From Cokeromyces recurvatus (taxonomy: Eukaryota; Mucoromycota; Mucoromycetes; Mucorales; Mucoraceae), in contig NW_026251399.1 in assembly GCF_025118155.1 (NCBI RefSeq), positions 434,001 to 498,000 of the forward strand: a stretch of 64,000 nucleotides of DNA, written 5' to 3'. The notes under the pieces are model-generated. The model saw only the letters and a list, made by a program, of their open reading frames with translations. It was not told the origin of the DNA and did not search any database. This document shows, piece after piece, positions 11,786 to 23,489 of this stretch; position 1 is the first letter of the stretch, and every line of letters starts with the position of its first letter. Position numbers and translations under genes: made by a program.

Positions 11786-13734
11786 ATTTATTTTTCTTTT
11801 TCTTTACACGTAAAGACAGAAACCAATAACATGAACAAAAGTGTATTAATACTTTATTTAAATATTTTTTTCCACTTACAAGCTATTCGTCATTGATAAT
11901 AAAGAAGTGTATATTTGATTCATAATGAATTTAGTGATCCATACACATTTTTTCCATGTGTATATGTATACATTAATAAAGAAGAAGTTATCTATCCAGC
12001 TATACACTACACATCTTTATTATTATTATTATTATGTTGAGTACATATTCAAGAAATACATTAAAGAAAATTCACACTTTTAAATAATATTTAGGAAATA
12101 ATAGATTTTATTACAATTATACAGTTTATAAGCAATAATACATATTTTATATATAAAAAAGAGCTAAAAAGTAAAAGTTAGTTAGTAAGAACATTATTTT
12201 ATAAAAAATAAAATAAAAAGTCAATAAAAAGCCAATTGAACATTCAGGTCTAAAATATGGGGTGGAGGGTCTAAAATATAACATTATGGAGAGATAATAC
12301 TAGAATGACGATTGTTGAGACCAAGTTGCTGAAGAGACCCATTTGTTGCACCCAGCCCGGTGGGGATATAGAGACGCCTACCCTCTACCTATTACCCATC
12401 AGTAAAGGGTAGAATGATATACTAGTTGCCCACCTTCACATCTACCTGTCAATGTGTCCCGCATAGATAGAGATATATTTATATGTATATCGTCATCATT
12501 ATGTTCAAGTCTATGGTTTTTAAAGAAGAAGAAGAAAGATAATAAGATAAGAGAATAAATAACAAGAAGAAGAAGAATAATAAGAGAATAAATAGAGAAG
12601 AAGAAGGATAATAGTAAGAAAAGATAATAAAGAAGAAGAAGGATAATAGGGAAGAAAGAGGAATTTTGTTTGAAAAATAAGACGTGTTTATATCCTTTTT
12701 TTTTTTATTTTTCCTTTTTTTTTTTTTTTTTTATTTTTTTTTTTTAGCTTAGCTTACTTTTTTTAAGGAGAGAAAATGTAGAGTAAGTGTATTAAAATAT
12801 ACGTGTGATTAATTATGAAAAATCATGCATTGTATAATTTTTTTTAAAATAAAAAGCTAAAATTATTATGTGTACTACTGCAGTCTAAAGAAGGAATATG
12901 TTTCATCAAAAAAAAAGTAAATAAATATTAATAATAATTTGTATTCTATACAATTAACTAACTACTCTTCTGTAATAAAACAAAGCATTGAACATTTTAT
13001 ATCTTTTTTATCTTCTTGTTCATGTATATATTATTATAAGCAAAGCATAAAATATACCTTTTCAAAAAAGGAGAAGATAAGGAAAAAAATGTAGTAATTA
13101 AAAAGATAAACAAAGGAGAAAGTAGGAATTCAAAAGAGGAAACATGTATACAATATGTAAATAAAGAAAGGAGCCTAGGCCGTTTTTTTTTTTGTTTCTT
13201 AATCAAGAAGAAGGATCAGCACTAATATATTCTCATATCATATCATGCATATTGTTCTATTAATATATTATTTTAGGTTAACCATATGGCGTATAATATT
13301 ACTATACTATATAGAAAGTAGCGTGTAACAAACAACAATAAGCAAAATCTAGAGCGTACATAAGCTAATGTTATCTTTATTACTACATAGTACAGCATAG
13401 TATAGTACAGTGCAGTATAGTACAGTATAGTATGTATATAATGACTGTATCGTAATATTATCACTTTATATACAAGGAAATCAATTTAAACATTTTCATA
13501 GACACTAATTTAGTAAGAAGAAACAAGATAAAGACGTATGTAAACAATCTAAACATATAGGCCTCATTATATATTTAATTTATGATGCGTATAGGTCATA
13601 CAGTAAATTAGTATGATTTACTATATGCACATTTTTTTTTCCTTTTGCTAATTTCTTGTGTTTCCTTACGCAGATTAAAAAAAATAAGGGGGGAGGAGGA
13701 GGAGGAGGAAACACAAGAAATTAGCAAAAAAAAA
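11764..13734. repeat. Left arm of a ~2 kb inverted repeat
   Basis: This segment is the near-perfect reverse complement of 17337-19591. Anchors I matched include the GC-richer block at about 12240-12500 against 18580-18830, the trinucleotide ATT run near 12020, and a 63-codon frame at 13273-13464 that recurs identically on the plus strand at 17608-17799. Differences are few and concentrated near the outer end and in repeat lengths. The arm encodes no recognisable protein. Confidence 0.93.
13641..13734. repeat. MITE-like hairpin at the inner end of the left arm
   Basis: TTTTGCTAATTTCTTGTG plus a few bases at about 13645 is repeated in reverse complement at about 13706-13730, enclosing a loop with GGAGGAGGAGG. 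It forms a stem of about 24 bases. The same unit sits at 17337-17430 in the right arm, so the palindrome pre-dates or defines the inner edge of the big inverted repeat. Confidence 0.75.
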
Positions 13735-14135
13735 GAGGCAAAAGAAGCAGACGTTACGTACTAATAGAATAGAATAAATGTATTACATAATAAAGGGTAG
13801 TCTGTGTCATAATTCCAAGTATATATACAAGAAACTACCAGCATACGATCATACTATCATTTATCTATTTTGCACTTTTAGTCAAGCTTCTTGTGCAATA
13901 TATCCTATCTATCTATACTATAGTCTTTGTGCCTTATTTTTCTTTTATTACCATGATCATGATAGCAATAGACTGTCTTATCTGATGAACTACTTTTAAA
14001 ATCAGTCTGAACGCTTCTTTCTTACAACTTGTGTATGTAAGATTTATGCATTTCAAATAAAAAAGCTTTAGTGATTTGGCTGTGGAAAAAAAAAAGAAGT
14101 ATTAAAAGAAAAGGATTAATATTATATATATCAGG

Positions 14136-14175
<40 letters not shown>

Positions 14176-14245
14176 ACTTTTAATATTAATATTTACTATT
14201 ATTATTATAAATAATTTATATTAAAGCATCAAATAATATACTTTG

Positions 14246-14395
14246 TTATATTGTTTGGGCTATAGTATATATGAACCTTTTTATGATATTTATTATAGAA
14301 CAAGCTCTGGATAAAAGCATAAGTAATATTATAGTGGATGAATTACATAATAAAGGATAAACTATAAGCCTGAATATGAAACAAAACTCTGTATA
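14246..14395 (-). repeat. Dispersed repeat copy (pairs with 54058-54185)
   Basis: Reverse-complemented, this segment aligns with 54058-54185 over about 100-130 bases with scattered mismatches (shared words: CATATTCAGGCTTATAGTTT, ATTATGTAATTCATC, CCAGAGCTT). The second copy lies inside the Tc1/mariner element at 51-54 kb, so the two loci share an internal transposon segment. Confidence 0.75.
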
Positions 14396-15569
14396 TAACA
14401 TCTTGTAAATAATAAAGAACTTAATGATACCCAATCATCTAAATGCATCAACTAAATAAGATATCGTATCATTTCTACATATTTATTTTTATAAACTTGA
14501 CAAAGGATTCAAGTTGTCTTTGATCCAATAAAATGAAAATATAAAAGATATCAGGGACCTATGCTCAGATCAAACAATAAATTTTTTATTTAAAACTTTA
14601 ATCAAATCATTATAATACCGAGTAGATGATCCATAGATCAGTCTCTTGAATCAACGAGATGTTTATCTGAATACTAACTCTGTTTCATGGCTTATCTTTT
14701 TTATAGCTATTTTTATTTCTTTGATTCAGAATTCATTAGTATGAATACAAGTAGTTGTTTAGACACGAAATAGTCTTTTTTTTTCTTTTTACATTGAATA
14801 AACAATCTCAAACTATACTTCCTTTTGTTTTCTTTCTCCTTTTTCTTCTTTCTCTTTCTTATTTAAATCATACCATCACAGTCGCTTTAAGAAAAATTGT
14901 TTATCGCATATTTTTAGAACTTAACACGTAAGATCTAACATAAACAGCCTATATATTATAATTCCAAACTCTCGATACTCTTAATACTATCAATAAAGAC
15001 AAGTTCATTTTCGGAGCAAGATGTCTTTGGTAGATCGTTGGATTGATCGTGCTGTCTTTTTTTATTTATAAATTATCGTCATTATCGAAAAAGAAGGAAA
15101 GTAAAAAGTATTTAAGAATTTGCTGATGGTTCACTAGGCGAATTTTTTTGATTGTTTTTACAATAGATAGCCATCAAATGATAGCTAGGATAATAAGGAT
15201 ATTGATGGCTGACGTTACATATTTTCAGAGACAATAATAATTATTGATTCCGCTTTTGTAATTGTTTCCAATGCAATGCTCTGTTATTATTTATTATAAA
15301 AAAATTTGAAGTTAATAAATACTTTACGGTTCAATTAAAGACTCCCTTCTTACTCGTAATTGTACTAATCTCGATGAAAGGCTTGGCAAAAAGTATAGCT
15401 GGACAAAATTACGAAATATATTCACCTGAAAGAACTTGATCAGTCAGTACAATTTTGGTGAAATTAAATCCATTCCAAATGTTAACATACGATACCCATC
15501 ACTAGATCATCGTATGTAACGCGCATCTGTCTGCCAAGTTTCACCAGATTTGTTTCCATTACTGAGTTT

Positions 15570-15607
<38 letters not shown>

Positions 15608-16559
15608 AGGCTTGAAGTCAGATGTGACAATAACACACTTGATATTGATAAATATACTGTAAACCATGAAATCTGAATTGTATACTTTAGTCTTGTTGCT
15701 TTTCTACTCACCGTTGGCCCTATATAACCATTAAAAAAAACCGTTAGCTATCCATTCATAACAATCGTAGATATTTATACTACTATATTACCATTGGATT
15801 GGGAAACGACTATCAGAACTAAAAACGGATTGTAACATCGGTGATAAGTAGTGGTGCACACAGGAACCTTCTATTGAACAATTGGTCAATCCAAATAAAG
15901 ATATTAACGATCATATTGATAACATCTCGAAATATCAGACCAGGTCAGTGTTAAACTTTTGTTGATATTTACATCTGGGTTAGAATATGAACTGTATGAA
16001 TATCCAGTAAGTTATTGTTTGCTGTAGCCTCAGACAAGAATTTCGCGCTCAGTGACGGTGATGAGAGTCAATCAACAGGAGAAGTATTCAGAGAAAAAAA
16101 TACATGAGTTGTTACAGAGTCACTTTCAAAAAATAAATCCTTTTAATAATAATAACATATCGTCTTAGACGCATCCATGCATCAATGAAGTCCTTTATTG
16201 CATCTTTCTGGACGATATTGCTATAATTGTAGACGCCTTTACAACTAAGTTAATTGAAATAAACCATCATTTATTAAATAGTAAAGGGGCTATTCAAATA
16301 AAACTAGTGTATTATACTTCACGGCATAGTATTCATTCTACATTCAGTTTTAATAACAACAGTCATTGTTTAGTTATAGTCTCTTTCTTCTTTAAACAAC
16401 CTAATGCTTTTATTGAGAGTTAAAATTGGTTTAATAACGTTAAATGAAGCACTAAAATATATTGCAACCAGCGGCATTAAAGATTTGTTTATACAAAAAA
16501 TGAATTTCGAGAATTTTGAGAATTTTTGAGGATCAAAAGCTTTAGTGTTCTTTTCCATA

Positions 16560-17325
16560 GAGAGGCAACGCTCAAAAAATGAAATAGGGTGCCTTATCCA
16601 TCCCTAACAGTCTATTAGAGTAAATTGAGAACAAGTTTCTACAATCCGAGATGCTAACGTGTTGCTGCCATCGAAAGGTCTCCTTTTAACACCATACTTT
16701 ACCTTTGATCAAAACTTCCCGATGGGATTAAGAAAAGGATGGATAGGGAAAATAATATGTCATGAGCTTGCTTATAATGTCATGTTTCTTGATTAAACAT
16801 GCGGATCATAAATTTATTCAAGGAACTCTATCTAGATTCTCTTGAAACTCTCTTGATCCACTTTATCAAATAATATTAAAACTTCTAACGCTTCATTATC
16901 TATACCATATCTTATTCAGTCATAACTAATATGTTTTATGATTCGCATCTTATGTCGGGCCTCTTTAACAGTTCTTATAAATACCCCATCAATTTAAATT
17001 TATAAATAAAATCATTGACTTCAGAACGATTGTTCGCTCTCGTTGACTTCTTTTGTCTTTTTATTATTTTTATTTTATAATATTTTTTTATTTGATATTT
17101 TGCAAGTAATATCACATAATAAGCACATTTGTAATCTCTTTTGTTAATAAACTCTCTCATAGCAATATATCTGTGAAAAAGATCATTGCCCATTATAATA
17201 TAATATCCTTTCAGCTTATTCTTGTCAAAAAAATCTATTATGTTGGCCAAATAATTCAAAAAGAAAAACTCAGTTGTTGTATCTGCTTTTGCAGTTGTAG
17301 CCATTGTTTTGTCATTAATTATTAT
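16560..17325 (-). pseudogene. Broken Tc1/mariner-type transposase in the spacer
   Basis: Minus strand. From about 17325 to 17090 it reads TTTEFFFLNYLANIIDFF then KLKGYYIIMGNDLFHR and INKRDYKCAYYV, which aligns with the DDE_3 core (LKGYYIxMDNAPIH, RGYxCVYLP). After about 300 bases of unrelated sequence the family resumes at about 16770-16560 with FLNPIGKF, a stop, then SKVKYGVKR and NTLASRIVETCSQF. These match the LNPIEQFWSKVK and C-terminal helix regions. Catalytic residues are changed and stops and frame changes are present. The homology ends abruptly near the inner edge of the right arm at about 17340, as if the arm interrupted it. Confidence 0.75.
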
Positions 17326-17336
17326 TACTTTTTTTT

Positions 17337-17430
17337 TTTTTTTTTTGCTAATTTCTTGTGTTTCCTCCTCCTCCTCCTCCCCCCTTATTTTTTTTAATCT
17401 GCGTAAGGAAACACAAGAAATTAGCAAAAG
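17337..17430. repeat. MITE-like hairpin at the inner end of the right arm
   Basis: Mirror copy of the hairpin at 13641-13734: GCTAATTTCTTGTGTTTCCT at about 17346 and its complement at about 17406-17427, flanking a CCTCCTCC loop. Confidence 0.75.
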
Positions 17431-19591
17431 GAAAAAAAAATGTGCATATAGTAAATCATACTAATTTACTGTATGACCTATACGCATCATAAATTAAATA
17501 TATAATGAGGCCTATATGTTTAGATTGTTTACATACGTCTTTATCTTGTTTCTTCTTACTAAATTAGTGTCTATGAAAATGTTTAAATTGATTTCCTTGT
17601 ATATAAAGTGATAATATTACGATACAGTCATTATATACATACTATACTGTACTATACTGCACTGTACTATACTATGCTGTACTATGTAGTAATAAAGATA
17701 ACATTAGCTTATGTACGCTCTAGATTTTGCTTATTGTTGTTTGTTACACGCTACTTTCTATATAGTATAGTAATATTATACGCCATATGGTTAACCTAAA
17801 ATAATATATTAATAGAACAATATGCATGATATGATATGAGAATATATTAGTGCTGATCCTTCTTCTTGATTAAGAAACAAAAAAAAAAACGGCCTAGGCT
17901 CCTTTCTTTATTTACATATTGTATACATGTTTCCTCTTTTGAATTCCTACTTTCTCCTTTGTTTATCTTTTTTAATTACTACATTTTTTTCCTTATCTTC
18001 TCCTTTTTTGAAAAGGTATATTTTATGCTTTGCTTATAATAATATATACATGAACAAGAAGATAAAAAAGATATAAAATGTTCAATGCTTTGTTTTATTA
18101 CAGAAGAGTAGTTAGTTAATTGTATAGAATACAAATTATTATTAATATTTATTTACTTTTTTTTTGATGAAACATATTCCTTCTTTAGACTGCAGTAGTA
18201 CACATAATAATTTTAGCTTTTTATTTTAAAAAAAAATTATACAATGCATGATTTTTCATAATTAATCACACGTATATTTTAATACACTTACTCTACATTT
18301 TCTCTCCTTAAAAAAAGTAAGCTAAGCTAAAAAAAAAAAAATAAAAAAAAAAAAAAAAAAGGAAAAATAAAAAAAAAAGGATATAAACACGTCTTATTTT
18401 TCAAACAAAATTCCTCTTTCTTCCCTATTATCCTTCTTCTTCTTTATTATCTTTTCTTACTATTATCCTTCTTCTTCTCTATTTATTCTCTTATTATTCT
18501 TCTTCTTCTTGTTATTTATTCTCTTATCTTATTATCTTTCTTCTTCTTCTTTAAAAACCATAGACTTGAACATAATGATGACGATATACATATAAATATA
18601 TCTCTATCTATGCGGGACACATTGACAGGTAGATGTGAAGGTGGGCAACTAGTATATCATTCTACCCTTTACTGATGGGTAATAGGTAGAGGGTAGGCGT
18701 CTCTATATCCCCACCGGGCTGGGTGCAACAAATGGGTCTCTTCAGCAACTTGGTCTCAACAATCGTCATTCTAGTATTATCTCTCCATAATGTTATATTT
18801 TAGACCCTCCACCCCATATTTTAGACCTGAATGTTCAATTGGCTTTTTATTGACTTTTTATTTTATTTTTTATAAAATAATGTTCTTACTAACTAACTTT
18901 TACTTTTTAGCTCTTTTTTATATATAAAATATGTATTATTGCTTATAAACTGTATAATTGTAATAAAATCTATTATTTTCTAAATATTATTTAAAAGTGT
19001 GAATTTTCTTTAATGTATTTCTTGAATATGTGCTCAACATAATAATAATAATTAAGATGTGTAGTGTATAGCTGGATAGACAGCTTCTTCTTTATTAATG
19101 TATATGTATACACATGGAAAAAATGTGTATGGATCACTAAATTCATTATGAATCAAATATACACTTCTTTATTACCAATGATGAATAGCTTGTAAGTGGA
19201 AAAAAATATTTAAATAAAGTATTAATACACTTTTGTTCATGTTACTGGTTTCTATCTTTACATGTAAAAAAGAAAGAAAAAGAAAAATATCTTTCTTGTT
19301 CAATACAAACTAGTCAAGTTTAAACTTACTCATCTAGTCCATGTTGATGCAAATTCACTTTTGAAATCATGACTTTTTTAAATGGCACACACTCAATTAA
19401 TCTACGCATCTGAGAGAATAGTTCCTTTTATCATTTACAAGGAATCAAAGTATACAGAAGAAAGTTTTTTTCTTCTTCTTTTACATTTTGATCTTTAACA
19501 AATAACTGAATTAGTTCACAAGTTAGTTAAACTTTATGCTACTAAAGAAGGATAATTATCGATAAATTTGAAATGTGTTCAATGTTACAAC
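17337..19591. repeat. Right arm of the ~2 kb inverted repeat
   Basis: Reverse complement of 11764-13734. Compared with the left arm it carries about 270 extra bases at roughly 19290-19562, after which the match resumes for about 27 bases (AAATTTGAAATGTGTTCAAT...). Just beyond, 19571-19615 reads KCVQCYNSLGHCRR, a CCHC-like zinc-knuckle pattern followed by a stop, probably a remnant of a transposon protein. The arm itself has no recognisable gene. Confidence 0.92.
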
Positions 19592-20000
19592 AGTCTAGGG
19601 CACTGCAGACGCCAATAATGCCCTATAAGGTGATATAAAAAAATATCTACACAATACCTTTGGGATAATAGATGTATTCTCTATTGGTTAATTAACAGTC
19701 ATGTATAAAATAGAGAAGAATTCTCAAAGTAAACAAAACAGAAAAAAAAATATAAGAACGTTATTGATCTGCCGAATTATAAACTGAAACTAAGACATAA
19801 TTCTCAACATTTATTTATTTTTCTTTTTTTAAGATTATTAAATAGTAGCTGAAAAGTAAATATACGATACTTTAAAACACGAATGTAGATATGTAGTTAA
19901 TACAAGAATTCTTCTAATATTCTTTATATTTTTATATATAAGAAATATTTTTTCTTTTATTCAGTTTTCTTTTTCTTTCTTATCTTTTATATAAATAAAA
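19592..20000. other. Upstream region of the GH3 gene
   Basis: AT-rich, no coding frame. Pyrimidine-rich sequence (TTTTCTTTTATTC, then CTTTTTCTTTCTT) directly precedes the start codon at 20001, as is common for fungal leaders. Confidence 0.5.
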
Positions 20001-20765
20001 ATGAAGCCGAATTTATTTTTAACGCTAACTAGCATATGTCAATTAACCAATAATGTCTATGCTTTATTAGACCGTAATGTAGTAGATTATCATCAGGAAG
20101 CCAATAATTATTCAAGTATACATCAACATAATATGATGAATAATCCTTTGGATGGTATTATCTTTAAGGCGTCACCATCAGTTCAGGAGTCACTTCCAGA
20201 GATTCTTAGCTGGAATGAAGCCTACAGCAAAGCTAGGGTACTTGTTGAAGCGATGACTTTAGAGCAAAAAGTCAATATTACAACTGGCTTAGGCTGGATG
20301 GTTGGACCATGTATTGGAAACAGTGGTCGTACAAGAGACCCTGATTTCCCAGAGTTATGCTTACAAGATTCTCCTTTAGGAATTAGAATGACGGATGGCG
20401 TTAGTTCCGGTGTTGCTGGTATCAATGCTGCTGCTAGTTTTGACAAATTGGCTATTCGTCAACGAGGAGAATACATGGGGGCTGAGTTTCGTGCAAAGGG
20501 GATTCATACTCAATTAGGTCCCTCCATGAATATGATGAGATCGCCTTATGCTGGTAGAAATTGGGAGGCATTTGGTGAAGACCCTTATTTGGTAGGCGTT
20601 GCCTCTGCAGAAACTATTCAGGGTATCCAAAGCAAAGGAGTGGTAGGTATTCATCAATAAAAATAAAAACAAGTAATAATTCTTTTTTATCTTACATATT
20701 CAGATGGCAGTAGCTAAACATTTAATTGGAAATGAACAAGAAACAAATCGTTTAGAGGTATTATA

Positions 20766-20800
<35 letters not shown>

Positions 20801-21368
20801 TAAAGATTAAGCTTAATCATTTATTTATATGCTTTCTTTTCTTTATTTCTTTTTTCTTTTAAAAAAAAAGCATTCAATTCATATTGATGAACGTACCCTT
20901 CATGAAGTATACTTGTGGCCATTTGCAAGATCAGTTGAAGTTGGTGTTGTCTCTGTTATGTGTGCTTATAATAAATTTGAAAACACATATGCATGTGAAA
21001 ATAACTATATCCTTAACCATTTGTTGAAAGGTGAATTGGGTTTTAAAGGATTTGTTCAAAGTGATTGGAGTGCAACACATTCAACCGAAGATAGTGCTAA
21101 CAACGGTCTAGATATGACTATGCCTGGTATAATATATACATATGGAATAAAACAAAATTAATTACTAATTTTTTTTTTTTAAAAAAAAAAATCAAAGGTG
21201 ATATTTTCTTTAACTCAGGCGATTCTTATTTTGGAGCCAATTTGACAAAAGCCGTTCATACTGGTAAAGTTACGGAGGATAGAGTAACTGATATGGCAAT
21301 GAGGATTGTTGCCTCTTGGTATAAAGTAATGTTTATTTAGCAAATCAGTCGTAATTAGTATAATTAAT

Positions 21369-21438
<70 letters not shown>

Positions 21439-23018
21439 AATTAGTTAGGGCAAGATAAGGTATACTTAATTAGCTCAAAATAGTATTGTCATCATTAATA
21501 TTATTATTTATTAGGGATTCCCTGAAGTTAATTTTGATAGTTTTAGGCCCGAGAGAAGTCAACATGTTGATGTTCAAGAAAATCATAAACATTTAATTAG
21601 ACAAATGGGAGCCGCTTCTATTGTTTTATTAAAGAACGCTGATAACATTCTTCCACTAACAGATGCAAAAAAGTTAGCCATCATTGGATCAGACGCAGGA
21701 CCTAATCCTATGTATGTAGTAATACAAATAATTACCAAACTATTCATTTTGGACGAAATTAATCATGTCTTTTTATCTATGTTTATAAATATATATTTTT
21801 TTTAAAAAAAAGGGGGCTTAATAGTTGTGCAGATCAAGGATGCAATATTGGAACTTTAGCACAAGGATGGGGCTCTGGCACCGCACTTTTCCCTTACTTA
21901 ATTACTGTAAGTTATATATATATATAAATATTAAAAACCAGTTAACATATATATATAATATAGCCTTTAGATGGTATTCGTAAAAGAGCTGGTACTGATA
22001 TGATCATTACTGCACATTTAAGAGATGATGATCTTGAAAACGCAGCTAGATATGCATCAAATGCTGATGTCGCTCTTGTCTTTGTCAATGCTGATTCTGG
22101 CGAAGAATTTATTACAGTAGAAGGACATAAAGGTGATCGAAATCACCTCCACCTCTGGCATGATGGTGACAAATTAGTAATAATGATAATTAATTTATGA
22201 AAGAAAAAAAAATACTTAATGCATACTATTATTTTTTTTTAATTAATTGTAATAGGTCAATGCAGTTGCAGACGCTAATAAAAACACCATTGTTGTAATT
22301 CATTCAGTTGGACCTGTTCTTATGCCTTGGATAAATCATCCTAATATTAAAGCTATTGTTTGGCCAGGACTACCTGGTCAAGAAACTGGTAATTCTCTAG
22401 CTGATGTTTTATTTGGTGATGTTAATCCATCTGGAAGATTACCATATACTATTGCTAAAAATGAAGCGGATTATCCTACTAACATTGCATCTGAAATGAC
22501 TGTAAAAACAATAATTAGAGATAAAGATACTTATTTTGATATAAATATATATTGTATAGTGTAGATATTCGGAGGGTCTTTACATTGGCTATCGTTGGTT
22601 TGATGAGCATAAAATTGAACCTCTTTTTGAATTTGGATATGGGCTTTCATATACTAAATTTAAATATTCTGAAGGAAGAGTTAATATTATTAATGGCAAC
22701 TCACGAGATTCTAATGTGAAAGTATCAGTCAGTATTACAATTACAAATGTGGGACATCTTGATGGAGCTGAAATACCTCAGCTTTACCTCTCCTTCCCTA
22801 AAATAGCCAATGAACCGCCTCAAGTACTTCGTGGCTTTGAAAAGGTTTTCATCCAAAGAGAATCATCTCAGTCAATCCACTTTGAGCTTACGAAGATTGA
22901 ACTTAGTTATTATGATGCCAGCTCTCATCAATGGATTGTACCAGAAGGTGAATTTACGTTACATATTGGATCTAGTAGTAGAGATATAAAATATACTGGT
23001 TCATTTGAATTGAATTGA
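20001..23018 (+). CDS. Secreted GH3 beta-glucosidase
   Basis: Predicted beta-D-glucosidase releasing glucose from cello-oligosaccharides; a hydrophobic N-terminus suggests secretion. Exons: 20001-20642, 20704-20757, 20871-21126, 21198-21325, 21445-21459 (15 nt, LGQDK), 21515-21711, 21813-21906, 21964-22176, 22256-22501 and about 22565-23018; about 765 residues. The GH3 N-domain has [14 protein letters not shown], the KHLIGNEQE substrate-binding motif, and [14 protein letters not shown] with the nucleophile Asp near residue 297. The C-domain has NSGEE-like sequence ([20 protein letters not shown]) carrying the likely acid/base Glu, and [19 protein letters not shown] fibronectin III-like domain closes it ([12 protein letters not shown]). 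The junction before [13 protein letters not shown] is one base out of frame with the best intron (22502-22564), so that border is unresolved. An intron holds CT repeats and a 43-base poly-T. Confidence 0.93.
21445..21459 (+). other. 15-nt microexon of the GH3 gene (LGQDK)
   Basis: Between TGG TAT AAA|GTAATG and AG|GGATTCCCTGAAG the family expects (Y)LGQDxxFPxVNF. The bases at 21445-21459 encode exactly LGQDK, preceded by AG and followed by GTATAC, and keep the frame. Confidence 0.85.
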
Positions 23019-23489
23019 TGCGTATAACAATTATTATAAACCAAATATTAAATACAAGTAGATAAATAAAATAATAAATACTCTTTTATTACTATTGGAG
23101 AAAAGAGTGTTTTACTAAAGAAGATGCACTAACAATAATATAGTATCATATAAGCAGATAGAATAACAGTCTATTGCTACTTTCTAACCAATTTATTCGT
23201 CTCTTTTAATGGAAATTAGCTCTCAAGAAAATAAGCTACCTATTCTTTATTATTTTGTTTCCTTATTTATTCGTGGTCGTGTAGAGTGCTTGAACGACTA
23301 CGTAAATTATCAAGAGCATCCTCGAAAATGATGTTTATTGGCTATTATTTTGATTCTAATAATAATACTTTAATATGTTTGTCTTCATATATGCTTGAAA
23401 ACATGAACACTATGTAAGAGCAACTTATATTTTTTTTCCAAGAATAAATACTTTTATTATTATTATTATAACATTTCTACTTGTGCCAT
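23019..23489. other. Convergent intergenic region, no gene seen
   Basis: Lies between the 3' ends of the GH3 gene and the farnesyl diphosphate synthase gene and should contain both polyadenylation regions. No supported reading frame. Confidence 0.5.

Larger units (their letters stand above)
13735..17336. mobile_element. 3.6 kb spacer between the inverted arms, decayed transposon sequence
   Basis: No intact gene. The spacer contains a 38-base poly-A at 14136-14173, a segment at 14246-14395 shared in reverse with 54058-54185, a short minus-strand frame at 15667-15482 (ETNLVKLGRQMRV...) that looks like a decayed coding fragment, and broken pieces of a DDE transposase at 16560-17325. The mix suggests several old insertions on top of each other. 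Confidence 0.6.

Noticed and set aside
13273..13464. 63-codon open frame, identical to the frame at 17608-17799
   Set aside because: It exists twice only because it lies in both arms of the inverted repeat. It is Tyr/Leu/Ile rich, comes from a TACTATAC-type repeat and has no protein-like features.
15540..15606. Poly-T/poly-Lys frame at 15482-15667 as a gene
   Set aside because: Half of it is a homopolymer translation. Only the C-terminal part looks once-coding, so it is described as a remnant only.
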